Positions 26,409-35,732 of a DNA stretch of 64,000 nucleotides are shown in pieces. Location of the stretch: NCBI GenBank assembly GCA_016719105.1, contig JADKAQ010000002.1, positions 1-64,000 on the forward strand. The letters are read 5' to 3'. Each line of letters opens with the position of its first letter. Within the stretch, counting starts at the first letter, position 1. Below the pieces are notes generated by a model that was given only the letters and a program-made list of their open reading frames with translations, was not told the DNA's origin and ran no database searches. Source of the DNA: Gemmatimonadota bacterium (GTDB lineage Bacteria > Gemmatimonadota > Gemmatimonadetes > Gemmatimonadales > Gemmatimonadaceae). A program made the translations under genes and the position numbers.

Positions 26409-28343
26409 CTAGTGGTGTTCCTCCAGCGGCGTGGTCAGCCAGGCGTAAAGGAAGCCGATCCACATGGCCGCCCCGCCGAGCATGAGCACGAAGGCCGGGA
26501 TCATCATTCCCTTGGGGAGGAAGAGGAGCCCGGAGAACATCACGATGATGCCTAACGCCACGAAGAACGGCTTGATGGTGGAGGAGGGCATGGGGATGCC
26601 GAGCTCCTTCGCCGTGCGCGTTTCCGTCTCGATGTGCATGGGCGCCATGTCGTGCTCGCCCGTCTGCTGGCTCGCCTCGGTCCAGCCGGTGGTGGTGTGC
26701 GGGATCTCGGATGTGCGCTCCGGGTGGGTCAGGTCCCACAGCGGGTAGCGCGACGACACCATCGGGATCTTGGCGAAATTGTACTCGGGGGGCGGCGACG
26801 GGATCGACCACTCCAGCGTCGGCGCATCCCACGGGTTGGGCCCGCACGGCTCACCCGACGTCTTTGACGAGAAGAAGTTGTAGATGAAGATCAACGTGGC
26901 CGGCGCAAGGAGGAATGCGCCGATCGTCGACATCATGTTGAACAGCTCCCACCCCTGCCCGGCATCGTACGTGTAGATGCGGCGCGGCATCCCCAGCATC
27001 CCCGAGAAGTGCATGGGGAAGAAGGTGAGGTTCATGGCGATGAGGTTGAGCCAGAAGTGCCAAGTGCCCAACGTCTCGTTCATCTTGCGGCCGTACATCT
27101 TGGGGAAATAGTGATAGATCCCCGCGAAGATCCCCATGATCGCCCCGCCAAACAGCACGTAGTGGAAGTGGGCGACAATGTAGTACGTGTCGGTCTGCTG
27201 CAGGTCGGACGGCGGCGAGGCGTGCGTGATCCCCGAGATGCCGCCGATGGTGAACATGGCGATGAGGCCGATGGCGAACTTCATCGCCGCGGTGAAGCGG
27301 ACCGATCCTCCCCACATGGTGAAGATCCAGTTGAAGATCTTCACGCCGGTCGGGATGGCGATGAGCATGGTGGTGAGTCCGAAGACCGTATCGGCGATCG
27401 GGCCCATCCCCACCGAGAACATGTGATGCGCCCAGACGCCGAAGCCAAGGAAGCCGATGAGGATCCCGGAGTACGCCATCACGGGGTAACCGAAGAGCGG
27501 CTTCTTGGAGTTGGTCGGGAGCACCTCGCTCACCAAGCCGAAGGCCGGGAGGATGAGGATGTAGACCTCGGGGTGGCCAAAGATCCAGAACAGGTGCTGC
27601 CAGAGCAGCGGGTCGGCGCCGGCCGAGACCTGGTAGAACGTCGTACCGAAGAAGCGGTCGAACTGCAGGAAGACGAGGGCGATCGTGACGACCGGGAACG
27701 ACAGGATGATCAGGAACTGGGTGACGAACGACATCCACGTGAACATCGGCATGCGCATCAGGTTCATCCCCGGCGCGCGCATGTTGATGACGGTGGTTGC
27801 GAAGTTGAACGAGGCGGCCAGCGACGAGATGCCGAGGATCTGGATGCCGAGGACCCAGAAATCCATGTTGGGGCCCGGCGAGTAGGTGCGCCCGGAGAGC
27901 GGGGCGTAGCCGAACCAGCCACCGTCAGGGGCAACCCAGAAGAAGATCGGCAGCGTGATGAACACACCGCCCAGCAGGAAGATCCAGTAGCTGAAGGCAT
28001 TGAGGCGCGGGAAGGCGACGTCGCGCGCGCCGATCTGCAGCGGGATGAGATAGTTGAAGAAGGCGGCCGACAGCGGCATCACGGCCAGGAAGACCATGGT
28101 GGTGCCGTGCATCGTGAACAGCTGGTTGAACTGGTCCGCCGTGAGGACGGAGCCGTTCGGGCGCATCAGCTGCCAGCGCATCAGGATGGCCTCGAGCCCG
28201 CCGAGCACGAAGAAGAACAGGGACGTGTGCAGGTACAACGTCCCGATCACCTTGTGGTCGGTGGTCGTGAGCCAACTCATCAGCTTCGAGCGCGACGGCG
28301 TCGCACTGGCGGCGTAGGTCGGACTTGCGGCGACAGTAGCCAT
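26409..28343 (-). CDS. coxA: cytochrome c oxidase subunit I
   Basis: 644 residues with 12 canonical membrane helices and a C-terminal extension with two more (about 575-640). Heme and CuB ligands are visible: the low-spin heme His region MHGTTMVFLAVMPL, the CuB/Tyr cross-link motif HPEVYILILPAFG (A-type oxidase), AHHMFSVGM and HFHYVLFGG. It reduces O2 at the heme a3-CuB centre and pumps protons. It is 45 bp downstream of coxB, with the purine-rich repeat in the gap. The extra pair of C-terminal helices resembles the extended subunit I of caa3 oxidases. Confidence 0.96.
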   Translation of the reverse strand: MATVAASPTYAASATPSRSKLMSWLTTTDHKVIGTLYLHTSLFFFVLGGLEAILMRWQLMRPNGSVLTADQFNQLFTMHGTTMVFLAVMPLSAAFFNYLIPLQIGARDVAFPRLNAFSYWIFLLGGVFITLPIFFWVAPDGGWFGYAPLSGRTYSPGPNMDFWVLGIQILGISSLAASFNFATTVINMRAPGMNLMRMPMFTWMSFVTQFLIILSFPVVTIALVFLQFDRFFGTTFYQVSAGADPLLWQHLFWIFGHPEVYILILPAFGLVSEVLPTNSKKPLFGYPVMAYSGILIGFLGFGVWAHHMFSVGMGPIADTVFGLTTMLIAIPTGVKIFNWIFTMWGGSVRFTAAMKFAIGLIAMFTIGGISGITHASPPSDLQQTDTYYIVAHFHYVLFGGAIMGIFAGIYHYFPKMYGRKMNETLGTWHFWLNLIAMNLTFFPMHFSGMLGMPRRIYTYDAGQGWELFNMMSTIGAFLLAPATLIFIYNFFSSKTSGEPCGPNPWDAPTLEWSIPSPPPEYNFAKIPMVSSRYPLWDLTHPERTSEIPHTTTGWTEASQQTGEHDMAPMHIETETRTAKELGIPMPSSTIKPFFVALGIIVMFSGLLFLPKGMMIPAFVLMLGGAAMWIGFLYAWLTTPLEEHH

Positions 28344-28350
28344 TCTTTGA

Positions 28351-28384
28351 GAAGACGAGAGGACGAGAAGACGAGAGGACGAGA
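28351..28384 (+). repeat. GAAGACG-type intergenic repeat (coxB-coxA gap)
   Basis: Alternating GAAGACGAGA and GGACGAGA units fill most of the 45-bp gap and end 7 bp from the coxA start codon. No normal purine-rich Shine-Dalgarno is left in the coxA leader, which reads CUCGUCUUCUC in the message. Confidence 0.85.
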
Positions 28385-28388
28385 TGGG

Positions 28389-29669
28389 CTACTTCAGGCT
28401 CAGCAGATAGGCGGTGATGTCGGCGATCTGGTCATCGGTCAATCCGCCGGCCTGCACCGTCAGGTTCATGATGGGGTCGTGCTCGCCCTTGCCTAACGTC
28501 TGCATCAACGAGCCGGGCTTCATGGCGCGCGCGTTCTTGATCCAGTGGGCCAGGTGCTTCGGGTCGTTCGGGAAGAGGCCCCCGGCGATCGTGTAGCGCG
28601 ACCCGATGTGCGTGAGGTCGGGGCCGACGATGCCGAGCGAGCTCGGGTTGCCGCGAATCTTGTGGCACCCGATGCACGCCGAGCGCGAGTAGGTCGTGAA
28701 GCCGCGCTGCGCGTCGCCAGCCGCAATCGCCGCGTCGGCAATCGTCAGCCCCGCGGGAATCGGCGTCTGCGGCATCACGTGCGGTGGGATCTTGTCCTTC
28801 GGGAACTGCCAAGGCGTAGTTGCGGCTGCCGGAGCGGACGGCGCCGGCTGCGGGGCCGCGCCCTGTGGCGCGGGGTTGCTCGCCGGACGCACCAGCGGCG
28901 CGGCGGTGTCGGCCGCCGGCACTGGCGGCGGGAAGACCGCGTTGGCCGCGTTGTGCTTCGCCCAGGTGTCGAAGTCGGCCGGCGCCACCGTGAACACGCG
29001 GAACTTCATGTTCGCGTGACTGGCCCCGCAGTACTCGTTGCAACTGCCATTGAACGCCGCTTCGCCCGTCGAGTCCGGCGTGAACCACAGATAGTTCGTC
29101 TTGTTCGAGATCAGGTCACGCTTGCCGGCCAGCGCCGGGATCCAGAACGAGTGCAGCACGTCGGCGGTGCGCAGCGCAAAGTTCACCGGGCGTCCGTGCG
29201 GGATGTACAGCTCGTTCGCCGTCGTCACCCCATACTCGGGATACCGGAACTCCCACCACCACTGGTGTCCGATCACCTCCACCTGCAGCGACTCGGCCGG
29301 GGCCTGCGCCTGCGTCCGGAAGATCGTGCGCACCGTCGGTACGGCGATGAAGACGAGAATCAGCGCAGGTGCAAGCGTCCACGTGATCTCCATCAGCGTG
29401 TTACCGTGCACGTGACGGGGCTCGGGGCCCCCGGGGCGGCGCCGGTATTTGATGATCGTAAGGACGAGAATCACTTCCACGATCACGAAGACCACTGTTC
29501 CCCAGAACATCATTCTGTTCCAGAGGGCGGTGACGTCGCGGTTGTTGTCCGTCGTGGGGAGGAACGTCGAGTTTGGATAGTTGCCGCCGGAGCAGGCGGC
29601 CAACACCAAAAGGGTCACAGCGGCCAACATCACCGCGGCCCCCCGACGCGTGCGGAGTTTCCGGAGCAT
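28389..29669 (-). CDS. coxB: cytochrome c oxidase subunit II fused to cytochrome c
   Basis: 426 residues: a lipoprotein-type leader (LVLAACSGG), two membrane helices (about 55-80 and 100-120), a cupredoxin domain with the CuA site CNEYCGASHANM (about residues 206-217), a Pro/Ala-rich linker (about 235-290) and a C-terminal cytochrome c domain with CIGCH (about 333) and a Met ligand candidate in MKPGSLM. The fusion is the hallmark of caa3-type oxidases, where the tethered heme passes electrons directly to CuA. It is the first gene of the operon. No SCO, heme-A synthase or assembly genes are present nearby. Confidence 0.95.
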   Translation of the reverse strand: MLRKLRTRRGAAVMLAAVTLLVLAACSGGNYPNSTFLPTTDNNRDVTALWNRMMFWGTVVFVIVEVILVLTIIKYRRRPGGPEPRHVHGNTLMEITWTLAPALILVFIAVPTVRTIFRTQAQAPAESLQVEVIGHQWWWEFRYPEYGVTTANELYIPHGRPVNFALRTADVLHSFWIPALAGKRDLISNKTNYLWFTPDSTGEAAFNGSCNEYCGASHANMKFRVFTVAPADFDTWAKHNAANAVFPPPVPAADTAAPLVRPASNPAPQGAAPQPAPSAPAAATTPWQFPKDKIPPHVMPQTPIPAGLTIADAAIAAGDAQRGFTTYSRSACIGCHKIRGNPSSLGIVGPDLTHIGSRYTIAGGLFPNDPKHLAHWIKNARAMKPGSLMQTLGKGEHDPIMNLTVQAGGLTDDQIADITAYLLSLK

Positions 29670-29961
29670 TCGGATGGGAATGTGGGGCGAATGACACGAG
29701 CCCTACCCGGATGGGTGGGGTGTGGAGTCCGGACAAGCTACCGGCCTTACAGAGGCGTCGCAAGAAGCCGTACAGCTCCGGGAGTATTTGCCCCACAACG
29801 AGTTAACGTGTTCTAGCCATTCGACTCGTCGGTCCGAATCCGCGTCCGAAAATCAGGGAAAAGGGCTCGACCTTTTCCCCCCGGTCTCTGTTCGGTCCAT
29901 ACGCACGACCGTATGCGCGTCCCTGCGGGTCCTCGCGCCCCCCGCGACGGCCCTCCCCCCG
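29670..29961. other. intergenic region upstream of coxB
   Basis: 292 bp with no convincing gene. It must carry the promoter of the oxidase operon (leftward). I see moderately AT-richer stretches near 29800-29870 but no clear boxes and no terminator for the hypothetical gene on its right. Confidence 0.5.
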
Positions 29962-30348
29962 CTACTGCCCCCCCGGCGGGGCGTCATCCTTGGGCTCCGC
30001 AATCGCGTGCTTCTCCTTGGTCTTGGTGACCGCGATCTCGAGCTGCGCCCGGATCTGGCCCACGTTCTCTCGGAGGGCGCGCACCTTCATCTGATCGCTC
30101 CCGCCGCGGGAGGAGATGAGCAGGAACGAGGTCACCACGTCGGCGATGACACCGAACTGCGGCTTGAGCAACCCCACGAGCGGCGTCCCCGCCCGCATGA
30201 GCTGCTGGCGGAACCCCCCGGTATCAGTCTGGGTCTTGACCGCCATGGCGTACCGCTCGACGATCCCGTGGAGGCGCTGCAGCTGCCCCATCGCGTCGTC
30301 GAGCGTCTGGAGCTTGATCTGCCCCGCGCCATCCAGCTGGACTGCCAC
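29962..30348 (-). CDS. hypothetical protein, predominantly helical
   Basis: 128 residues with no signal peptide and one moderately hydrophobic stretch (about 62-80, GVIADVVTSFLLI). A heptad-like pattern is seen in the first 45 residues (LQTLDDAMGQLQRLHGIVERY) and again around 85-110 (LRENVGQIRAQLEIAVTKTK). It ends in an acidic/proline tail. I recognise no family. It starts 9 bp after the aspartase stop, so it is probably co-transcribed with that gene and may be a small accessory protein. Confidence 0.65.
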   Translation of the reverse strand: MAVQLDGAGQIKLQTLDDAMGQLQRLHGIVERYAMAVKTQTDTGGFRQQLMRAGTPLVGLLKPQFGVIADVVTSFLLISSRGGSDQMKVRALRENVGQIRAQLEIAVTKTKEKHAIAEPKDDAPPGGQ

Positions 30349-30357
30349 GGCCTCCCC

Positions 30358-32217
30358 TCAGGTCCCGATCATCGCGGCCGGGTTGAGCACCTCGTCCAGC
30401 TTCTCGCGCGTCATGAGGCCGCGCGCCTGCACGATGTCATAGACCCCGCGCCCACTCTCCAGCGCCTCTTTCGCGATCTCCGTCGCCACCGCGTACCCCA
30501 GCACCGGGACCAGGGCAGTCACGATCCCGATCGACTCCTCCACGAAGCGCTTCATCCGGTCGGGATTGGCGGTGATCCCCTCGACGCACCGGCTCCGTAG
30601 CACCTCGCAGGCGTTGCGCAGCGAGTCGATTCCGCGCAGCAGGCGATAGGCGATCACCGGCTCGAAGGCGTTGAGTTGCAGCTGACCGGCCTCGGCGGCC
30701 ATCGTCACCGTCATGTCGCCGCCGATGATCTCGAAGCACACCTGGTTCACCACCTCGGGGATGACCGGATTCACCTTCCCCGGCATGATCGACGAGCCAG
30801 GCTGCATCGGCGGAAGGTTGATCTCCCCGAAGCCCGTCCGCGGCCCCGAGCTCAGGAGGCGCAGGTCGTTGCAGATCTTGGAGAGCTTGGTGGCGCAGCG
30901 CTTGAGGACCCCCGAGAGCTGCACGAAGGCCCCCGTGTCCGACGTTGCCTCCACCAGATCCGGGGCAGTGATCAGCTCCAGCCCCGTCACGTCGGACAGG
31001 TGCTTCCGCACCGACTCGGTGTAGCCGGCTGGGGCGGTGATCCCCGTCCCGATCGCCGTGGCGCCCATGCTGATCTCGCGAATGAGCGAGAGCGACTCAC
31101 CCAATCGGTCCACGTCCTCGAGGATCGTGTGGCCGAAGGCGCTGAACTCCTGCCCCAGCGTCATCGGGACGGCGTCCTGCATCTGCGTGCGCCCCATCTT
31201 GAGGAAGGGGGCGAACTCGCTCCCCTTGGCCTTGAAGGCCAGCGCCAGCGTCCGCATCGACTCGCGCAGCTTCTCGATCTCCCCGTGCAGCGCCAGGCGC
31301 ACCGCCGTCGGATAGACGTCGTTGGTCGACTGCGAGAGGTTGACGTGCGAGTTGGGGTGCAGGCGATCGTAGTCGCCGCGCTTGGCGCCCAGCAGTTCGA
31401 GCGCCCGATTGGCGATGACCTCGTTCGCGTTCATGTTGGTCGAGGTCCCGGCCCCACCCTGGATCACGTCGACCAGGAAGTGCTCGTGATGGCGTCCGTG
31501 GCGCACCTCGTCGGACGCGCGAACGATCACGGCGCAGCGCTCTTCGTCCAGAAGCCCGAGCTCGAGGTTGGCCTTGGCCGCCGCTTCCTTCACCGCCGCC
31601 AGCGCGGCCAGCAACGCCGGAAACTCGCGAATCACGACCCCGGTGATCGGGAAGTTCTCCATCGCCCGGAGCGTCTGGATCCCGTAGAGCGCGTCGTACG
31701 GGATCTCGCGCGATCCCAGCAGGTCCTTCTCGGTCCGTGTCGCCGCGCCGGCGAAGCCCAGCCGGCGTCCGCGCCCGACCATGGTGGCGTCGGTGGCGGC
31801 CAGGCGGCGCGAGATCGCGCGCGCCGCCCGCCCGACGAGCGCCGCATACAGCGTCGGATTCTCCTTCACGATCACCTGGATGCTCGACCGGGTGAGGATG
31901 AAGGCCGACGTCTTCTCGATAGTCTTGGCCGACGTCCCGTGCGGCGTCTCGTCGAGCAGGATCCCCTCGCCCACCGCTTCGCCGGCGCCCAGCGTCGACA
32001 GCCGAGTCGGGCGCCCGTTCTGGAGCTTCTCGATCAGGACGCTCCCGCTGATCAGGAAGGCCATGCGCGATCTCGGCTCCCCCTCGGAAAAGAGCGGGGC
32101 ATCGGGCTCGAACTGTTCAAGCGTCACCAGCTGGGCGAGCTGGTGGAGCGCGGTATCGGTCAGCCCCTCGAGGTAGGGGAGGGCGCGCAGCTGTTCGCGA
32201 ATGCGGGAGATCTGCAT
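30358..32217 (-). CDS. aspA: aspartate ammonia-lyase with N-terminal cyclic-nucleotide-binding-like domain
   Basis: 619 residues, against about 470 for ordinary aspartases. Residues about 155-615 are the lyase that splits aspartate to fumarate and ammonia: GTSTNMNANEVIANRALELL, SQSTNDVYPTA and the flexible catalytic-serine loop GSSIMPGKVNP (residues 474-484). Residues about 1-135 form a CRP/CNB-type beta-roll (FEPDAPLFSEGEPRSRMAFL, LGAGEAVGEGILL). The phosphate cassette reads ETPHGTSAKT, where cAMP-binding proteins have an Arg-Ala-Ala type sequence, so the ligand may differ or be absent. The simplest reading is a lyase gated allosterically by a small molecule. The frame is continuous; nothing suggests an assembly artefact. 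A small hypothetical gene follows at 9 bp. Confidence 0.93.
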   Translation of the reverse strand: MQISRIREQLRALPYLEGLTDTALHQLAQLVTLEQFEPDAPLFSEGEPRSRMAFLISGSVLIEKLQNGRPTRLSTLGAGEAVGEGILLDETPHGTSAKTIEKTSAFILTRSSIQVIVKENPTLYAALVGRAARAISRRLAATDATMVGRGRRLGFAGAATRTEKDLLGSREIPYDALYGIQTLRAMENFPITGVVIREFPALLAALAAVKEAAAKANLELGLLDEERCAVIVRASDEVRHGRHHEHFLVDVIQGGAGTSTNMNANEVIANRALELLGAKRGDYDRLHPNSHVNLSQSTNDVYPTAVRLALHGEIEKLRESMRTLALAFKAKGSEFAPFLKMGRTQMQDAVPMTLGQEFSAFGHTILEDVDRLGESLSLIREISMGATAIGTGITAPAGYTESVRKHLSDVTGLELITAPDLVEATSDTGAFVQLSGVLKRCATKLSKICNDLRLLSSGPRTGFGEINLPPMQPGSSIMPGKVNPVIPEVVNQVCFEIIGGDMTVTMAAEAGQLQLNAFEPVIAYRLLRGIDSLRNACEVLRSRCVEGITANPDRMKRFVEESIGIVTALVPVLGYAVATEIAKEALESGRGVYDIVQARGLMTREKLDEVLNPAAMIGT

Positions 32218-32326
32218 GGGAGGGCGAATCGGGGCTGGAACGAAAGGGGCGCGTGGCGCGCCATGCGGTGAGAACTATCGGGGGGGGAGGCGGGCGTCCA
32301 GCCACCTCCCCACACACGCACAGCAA

Positions 32327-32358
32327 ACGACCCGTGCGCCATTGGCGTCACGGGTCGT
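32327..32358 (-). terminator. hairpin downstream of the S9 peptidase gene
   Basis: ACGACCCGTG (32327-32336) pairs with CACGGGTCGT (32349-32358); an inner CGCC/GGCG stem closes on ATT. It lies about 110 bp beyond the S9 stop, upstream of the aspartase gene in the same direction. Confidence 0.6.
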
Positions 32359-32466
32359 GTGGACGGCCTGCTGCGGGCGCCGGGCCTCCTTGCGCCTAAC
32401 GGCCGCGGCCGGCGATTCCGCCAGGCGTCGTCGGCTCCGGGGCGGCGCCCTGCGCCGGGATGGCGC

Positions 32467-34551
32467 CTACTGCAGCACCTTCTGCTGCAAGGTGAAGCGC
32501 GCGATCCACTCGAACTCGCGCTTCATCTTGTCGGCCTGGTGGTAGTACTCGCCCAGCCCGTGTCCCTCGCGCGGATAGAAGACCAGTTCCGCCGTCTTGC
32601 CGCGGTCCTTGAGGTTGCGGAAGTACTCCATGGGCTGGCCGATGGGGACACGCTCGTCGGCACCGCCGTGCAGCATGAGCAGCGGCGTCGTCACCTTGTC
32701 CGAGTACTGGATGGCCGAGCGTGAGCGATAGAACTGCAGCGACTTGTTGTTGAGCGTCCCGTCGAGCTGGGGCATGCCGTCGTAGAAGGTGCCGATGTAG
32801 CCGGGGATGTCGGTGGTGCCGTACATGCTTTCCATGTTCACGAGTCCGGCACCCATCATGGCGGCCTTGAAGCGCCCGGTCTGTGAGACGACCCACCCGG
32901 TCATGTACCCGCCGTAGCTCCACCCCGTGACGGCGAGGCGCGTCGAGTCGGCGATGCCGCGCCTGACGAGTTCGTCGACGCCGGTCATGATGTCGCGATA
33001 GTCGCCGCCCCCCCAGTCCTTGATGTTGCCGCGCATGAACTTCTCGCCGTAGCCGGTCGAGCCGCGCGGATTGGGATAGAGCACGGCCCAACCCTGGCCG
33101 GCCCAGAACTGCCCGGCGTTCCCCCAACTGGCCTTGAAGCCGTTGGTGTGCGCGCCGGTGGGACCGCCGTGCACGTCGACGAGCAGCGGGACCTTCTGTC
33201 CGGGCCGATAGCCGACCGGCTTGAGCAGGACTCCCTCGACGCTCCAGCCATCGCTGCTCTTCCACGTGACGACTTCGGTCTCGCCCATGGAGATGCTGGC
33301 GAGCTGCGGATTGGTCGTCGTCAGGCGCAACGGGTTGCTGAACCGGTCATCGCTCACGTACACCTCGGCGGGCGACGTGGGGGTATCCATCGCGAAGGCG
33401 GCGGTGCGTCCATCGGCGGAGAACGACGGGGCGCGCACCATCGTCTCCTTTGTCAGCGGCGTGACGCGCCCCGACGCGATGTCGAAGGCGAACATCGAGC
33501 CGTACACGCGCTCCTGCGCGTTGAACAGGATGGTCGCCCCGTCGGCCGAGAAGCGCATGGCGCCGACGGAGTTGTCGAAGGCCTTGCTCGATACCTCGCG
33601 GGCGGTGCGCGTCGCGACGTCGTAGAGCGCGAGGTTCGTGTTCTTGAGCGAGCGCGGGGCGATGCCGTCACCGTTCGCCTTCCACGTCTCGGTGAGCACG
33701 CCGAAGGCGAGCGTCTTGCCGTCGGGCGACCACACGGGGGTGCTCTGCGCGATCATCGTGGCCGGGGGGACGACCTTCTCCTTCTCCTTCGAGGCGACGG
33801 TGACGAGCCACGCTTCGCGGCGTTCGTCGCGGATCATCGGCGTCGGCGAGGTCAGGAGCGCCAGGCGCGTCCCGTCGGGGGACCAGGTCGGGGCGCCACG
33901 TACCGTGAAGTCGCCGCTGGTGATCTTGGTAGCCTTGCGGGTGGCGACGTCGATGACCCAGACGTGCGACATGCGCAGGTCCCCCTCGAACGGTTTGGGG
34001 TCGTCGCGGCGGCGGAGCTTGGCTTCGGCGTCGCGCGTGAGCGAATCCGTGGTGAGGTAGGCGATGCGGCTGCCGTCCGGCGACCAGGCGTAGCCGGTGA
34101 CCCCGTCGCGCGCCGTGGTGAGCGACCAGGCTTCACCGCCAGCTGCAGGGAGGATCCAGAGTTGCGGGCGCGGCCCGTCGTCGCCGGTCGCGGTCCCGCG
34201 CGCCGCGATGAAGGAGATGCGGCTGCCGTCGGGCGACCACTGCGGGGCGCTCTCGCCGCGCTCTCCAAAGGTGAGCTGCCGCTGGTCACCGCCCTGGCGC
34301 GACACCATCCACACATGCGAGCGCATGTCGTGCCGGTCGCCCTTGCTGGTGTCGCGCGCGGCGGGGTGCTCCCACGCGCTCACGGTGTACACGATGCGCG
34401 CGCCATCGGGGGAGAGGGCCACCGCCCCCACGCTGCGCAGCTCCAGCACATCGTCGAGTGTCATGGGGCGCGTTTGCGCCCCCGCGGGGGCCACGCCGGC
34501 GAGCAGGACCAGCGCGCTCGTCAGGCGAAGGAAGGGGAGTGTCGCGCGCAT
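32467..34551 (-). CDS. secreted S9-family prolyl oligopeptidase/dipeptidyl aminopeptidase
   Basis: 694 residues. A signal peptide (about 1-25, ending PAGAQT) is followed by a beta-propeller of WD40/TolB-like blades (about 30-420; recurring WSPDGSRI motifs) and an alpha/beta-hydrolase domain. The catalytic serine lies in GWSYGGYM, with the Asp in HGGADERVP and the His in GHGLGEYY. It cleaves short peptides, probably in the periplasm. ATG 34551 is chosen because it starts the signal peptide and has GAGG 5 nt upstream; the frame is open for 80 more codons, but that would run into the divergent gene. It is divergent from the Tat isomerase gene with about 170 bp between. Confidence 0.93.
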   Translation of the reverse strand: MRATLPFLRLTSALVLLAGVAPAGAQTRPMTLDDVLELRSVGAVALSPDGARIVYTVSAWEHPAARDTSKGDRHDMRSHVWMVSRQGGDQRQLTFGERGESAPQWSPDGSRISFIAARGTATGDDGPRPQLWILPAAGGEAWSLTTARDGVTGYAWSPDGSRIAYLTTDSLTRDAEAKLRRRDDPKPFEGDLRMSHVWVIDVATRKATKITSGDFTVRGAPTWSPDGTRLALLTSPTPMIRDERREAWLVTVASKEKEKVVPPATMIAQSTPVWSPDGKTLAFGVLTETWKANGDGIAPRSLKNTNLALYDVATRTAREVSSKAFDNSVGAMRFSADGATILFNAQERVYGSMFAFDIASGRVTPLTKETMVRAPSFSADGRTAAFAMDTPTSPAEVYVSDDRFSNPLRLTTTNPQLASISMGETEVVTWKSSDGWSVEGVLLKPVGYRPGQKVPLLVDVHGGPTGAHTNGFKASWGNAGQFWAGQGWAVLYPNPRGSTGYGEKFMRGNIKDWGGGDYRDIMTGVDELVRRGIADSTRLAVTGWSYGGYMTGWVVSQTGRFKAAMMGAGLVNMESMYGTTDIPGYIGTFYDGMPQLDGTLNNKSLQFYRSRSAIQYSDKVTTPLLMLHGGADERVPIGQPMEYFRNLKDRGKTAELVFYPREGHGLGEYYHQADKMKREFEWIARFTLQQKVLQ

Positions 34552-34723
34552 TGCGGCCTCGCAAGGAAGGTGATACGGTCTCGGCATCGCCTCGCGCGTG
34601 ACGTTCCACGCCGCGGGCGAGCGATCGCCGGGGATTCGACACTCTACGCGCACCTCGGCCGGAGCGCTATCCGGCGGCCGGTCGCCGGCCCGCATCACGC
34701 GAACCTGAGGAACCACGGGAGCT

Positions 34724-35653
34724 ATGAACCGTCGACGATTCGTCGGACGATGCGCCGCCACGGCGGCTGGAGTGGCGGGGCTGGGGGGCATACCGTCGTC
34801 GGCCTTCGGGGCTGGCGCCGCTGGGGGCGGGATCGATCAAGCCTTGGCCGGAGGGGCGGCGGCCTCGCTCTCCCCCGAGGGAGCGGGCGGGGCCCGGCGA
34901 CTGACGCGCATCGGGTTGGAGCTGTACTCGGTGCGCGATGCCATGCGCCGCGACCCGGAACGCACCATGACGGCGGTGCGCGCCATGGGCTACACCGATG
35001 TGGAGCTGCTCTGGAGCTTCGGGAACTTCGGGCGCACGCCGCAGCAGGTGCGGGACGCGCTGACCAACTCCGGCTTGCGCGCCACGTCGGCCCACATCAC
35101 TCCCGCCGCCGTCCTGGTGGGATGGGCCCGCTCGCTCGACATCGCGCGGCTCATCGGGCACGAGGCACTCGTCGTCCCCAGCTTCACCGTGGACACCGAG
35201 CGTTCGCTCGACGATTGGAAGGAGTGGGCCGATCGCTTCAATGCGGCCGGCGAGGTGGCGCGCCGTGCCGGGATCTGGCTGATGATGCACAACGAACCCG
35301 GGCACCAGAGGCCGCTGGCGGGGCGCGTGCCGTTCGAGGTCTTCGCGGAGCGCATCGATCCTCGGTACGTGCGATTGCAGCTGGACGTGGGGAACATGAC
35401 GATGGGGGGTGGCGACCCGATGGCCTTCCTGGCGAAGTATGGCGATCGCTGCTGGAGCTTCCACCTGAAGGACGTGGTGCCCGATCGGAGCGGCGACACC
35501 GAATTGGGGAAGGGGACCGTCGACCTCCACCAGTTGCTCGCGGCGGTGACGGACATCGAGCGGAAGACGTTCTTCGTCGAGCAGGAAGGGGCCAAGGACT
35601 CGATGGCGAGCGCGCGGCGGGATTTCGAGTATCTCGCGTCGCTCGAATTCTGA
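34724..35653 (+). CDS. Tat-exported sugar phosphate isomerase/epimerase-like TIM-barrel protein
   Basis: 309 residues. The N-terminus MNRRRFVGRCAATAAGVAG is a twin-arginine-type leader, followed by a Gly/Ala-rich linker to about residue 60. The core belongs to the xylose-isomerase-like AP endonuclease family 2: GLELYSVRDAMRRDPERTM, VELLWSFGNFG, LQLDVGNMTMGGGDPMAFL and SFHLKDVVPD. Metal-binding candidates are the Glu/Asp/His of these last motifs. Members isomerise or epimerise sugars and inositols; the substrate is unknown. The stop is followed at once by a purine-rich repeat and a second inverted repeat array before the next gene. Confidence 0.85.
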   Translation: MNRRRFVGRCAATAAGVAGLGGIPSSAFGAGAAGGGIDQALAGGAAASLSPEGAGGARRLTRIGLELYSVRDAMRRDPERTMTAVRAMGYTDVELLWSFGNFGRTPQQVRDALTNSGLRATSAHITPAAVLVGWARSLDIARLIGHEALVVPSFTVDTERSLDDWKEWADRFNAAGEVARRAGIWLMMHNEPGHQRPLAGRVPFEVFAERIDPRYVRLQLDVGNMTMGGGDPMAFLAKYGDRCWSFHLKDVVPDRSGDTELGKGTVDLHQLLAAVTDIERKTFFVEQEGAKDSMASARRDFEYLASLEF

Positions 35654-35685
35654 AGACGGGAAGACGGGAAGACGGGAGGACGAGA
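35652..35685 (+). repeat. GAAGACG-type repeat, left arm
   Basis: Three GAAGACGGG units then GAGGACGAG, starting inside the stop codon of the isomerase-like gene. It is inverted relative to the array at 35733-35766, so the two can pair as a long stem with a loop of about 47 nt. Confidence 0.9.
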
Positions 35686-35732
35686 TAAGGACCCTCGGAG
35701 CGATGGACTCGCCCCCAAGGGTCTTGACCTCA

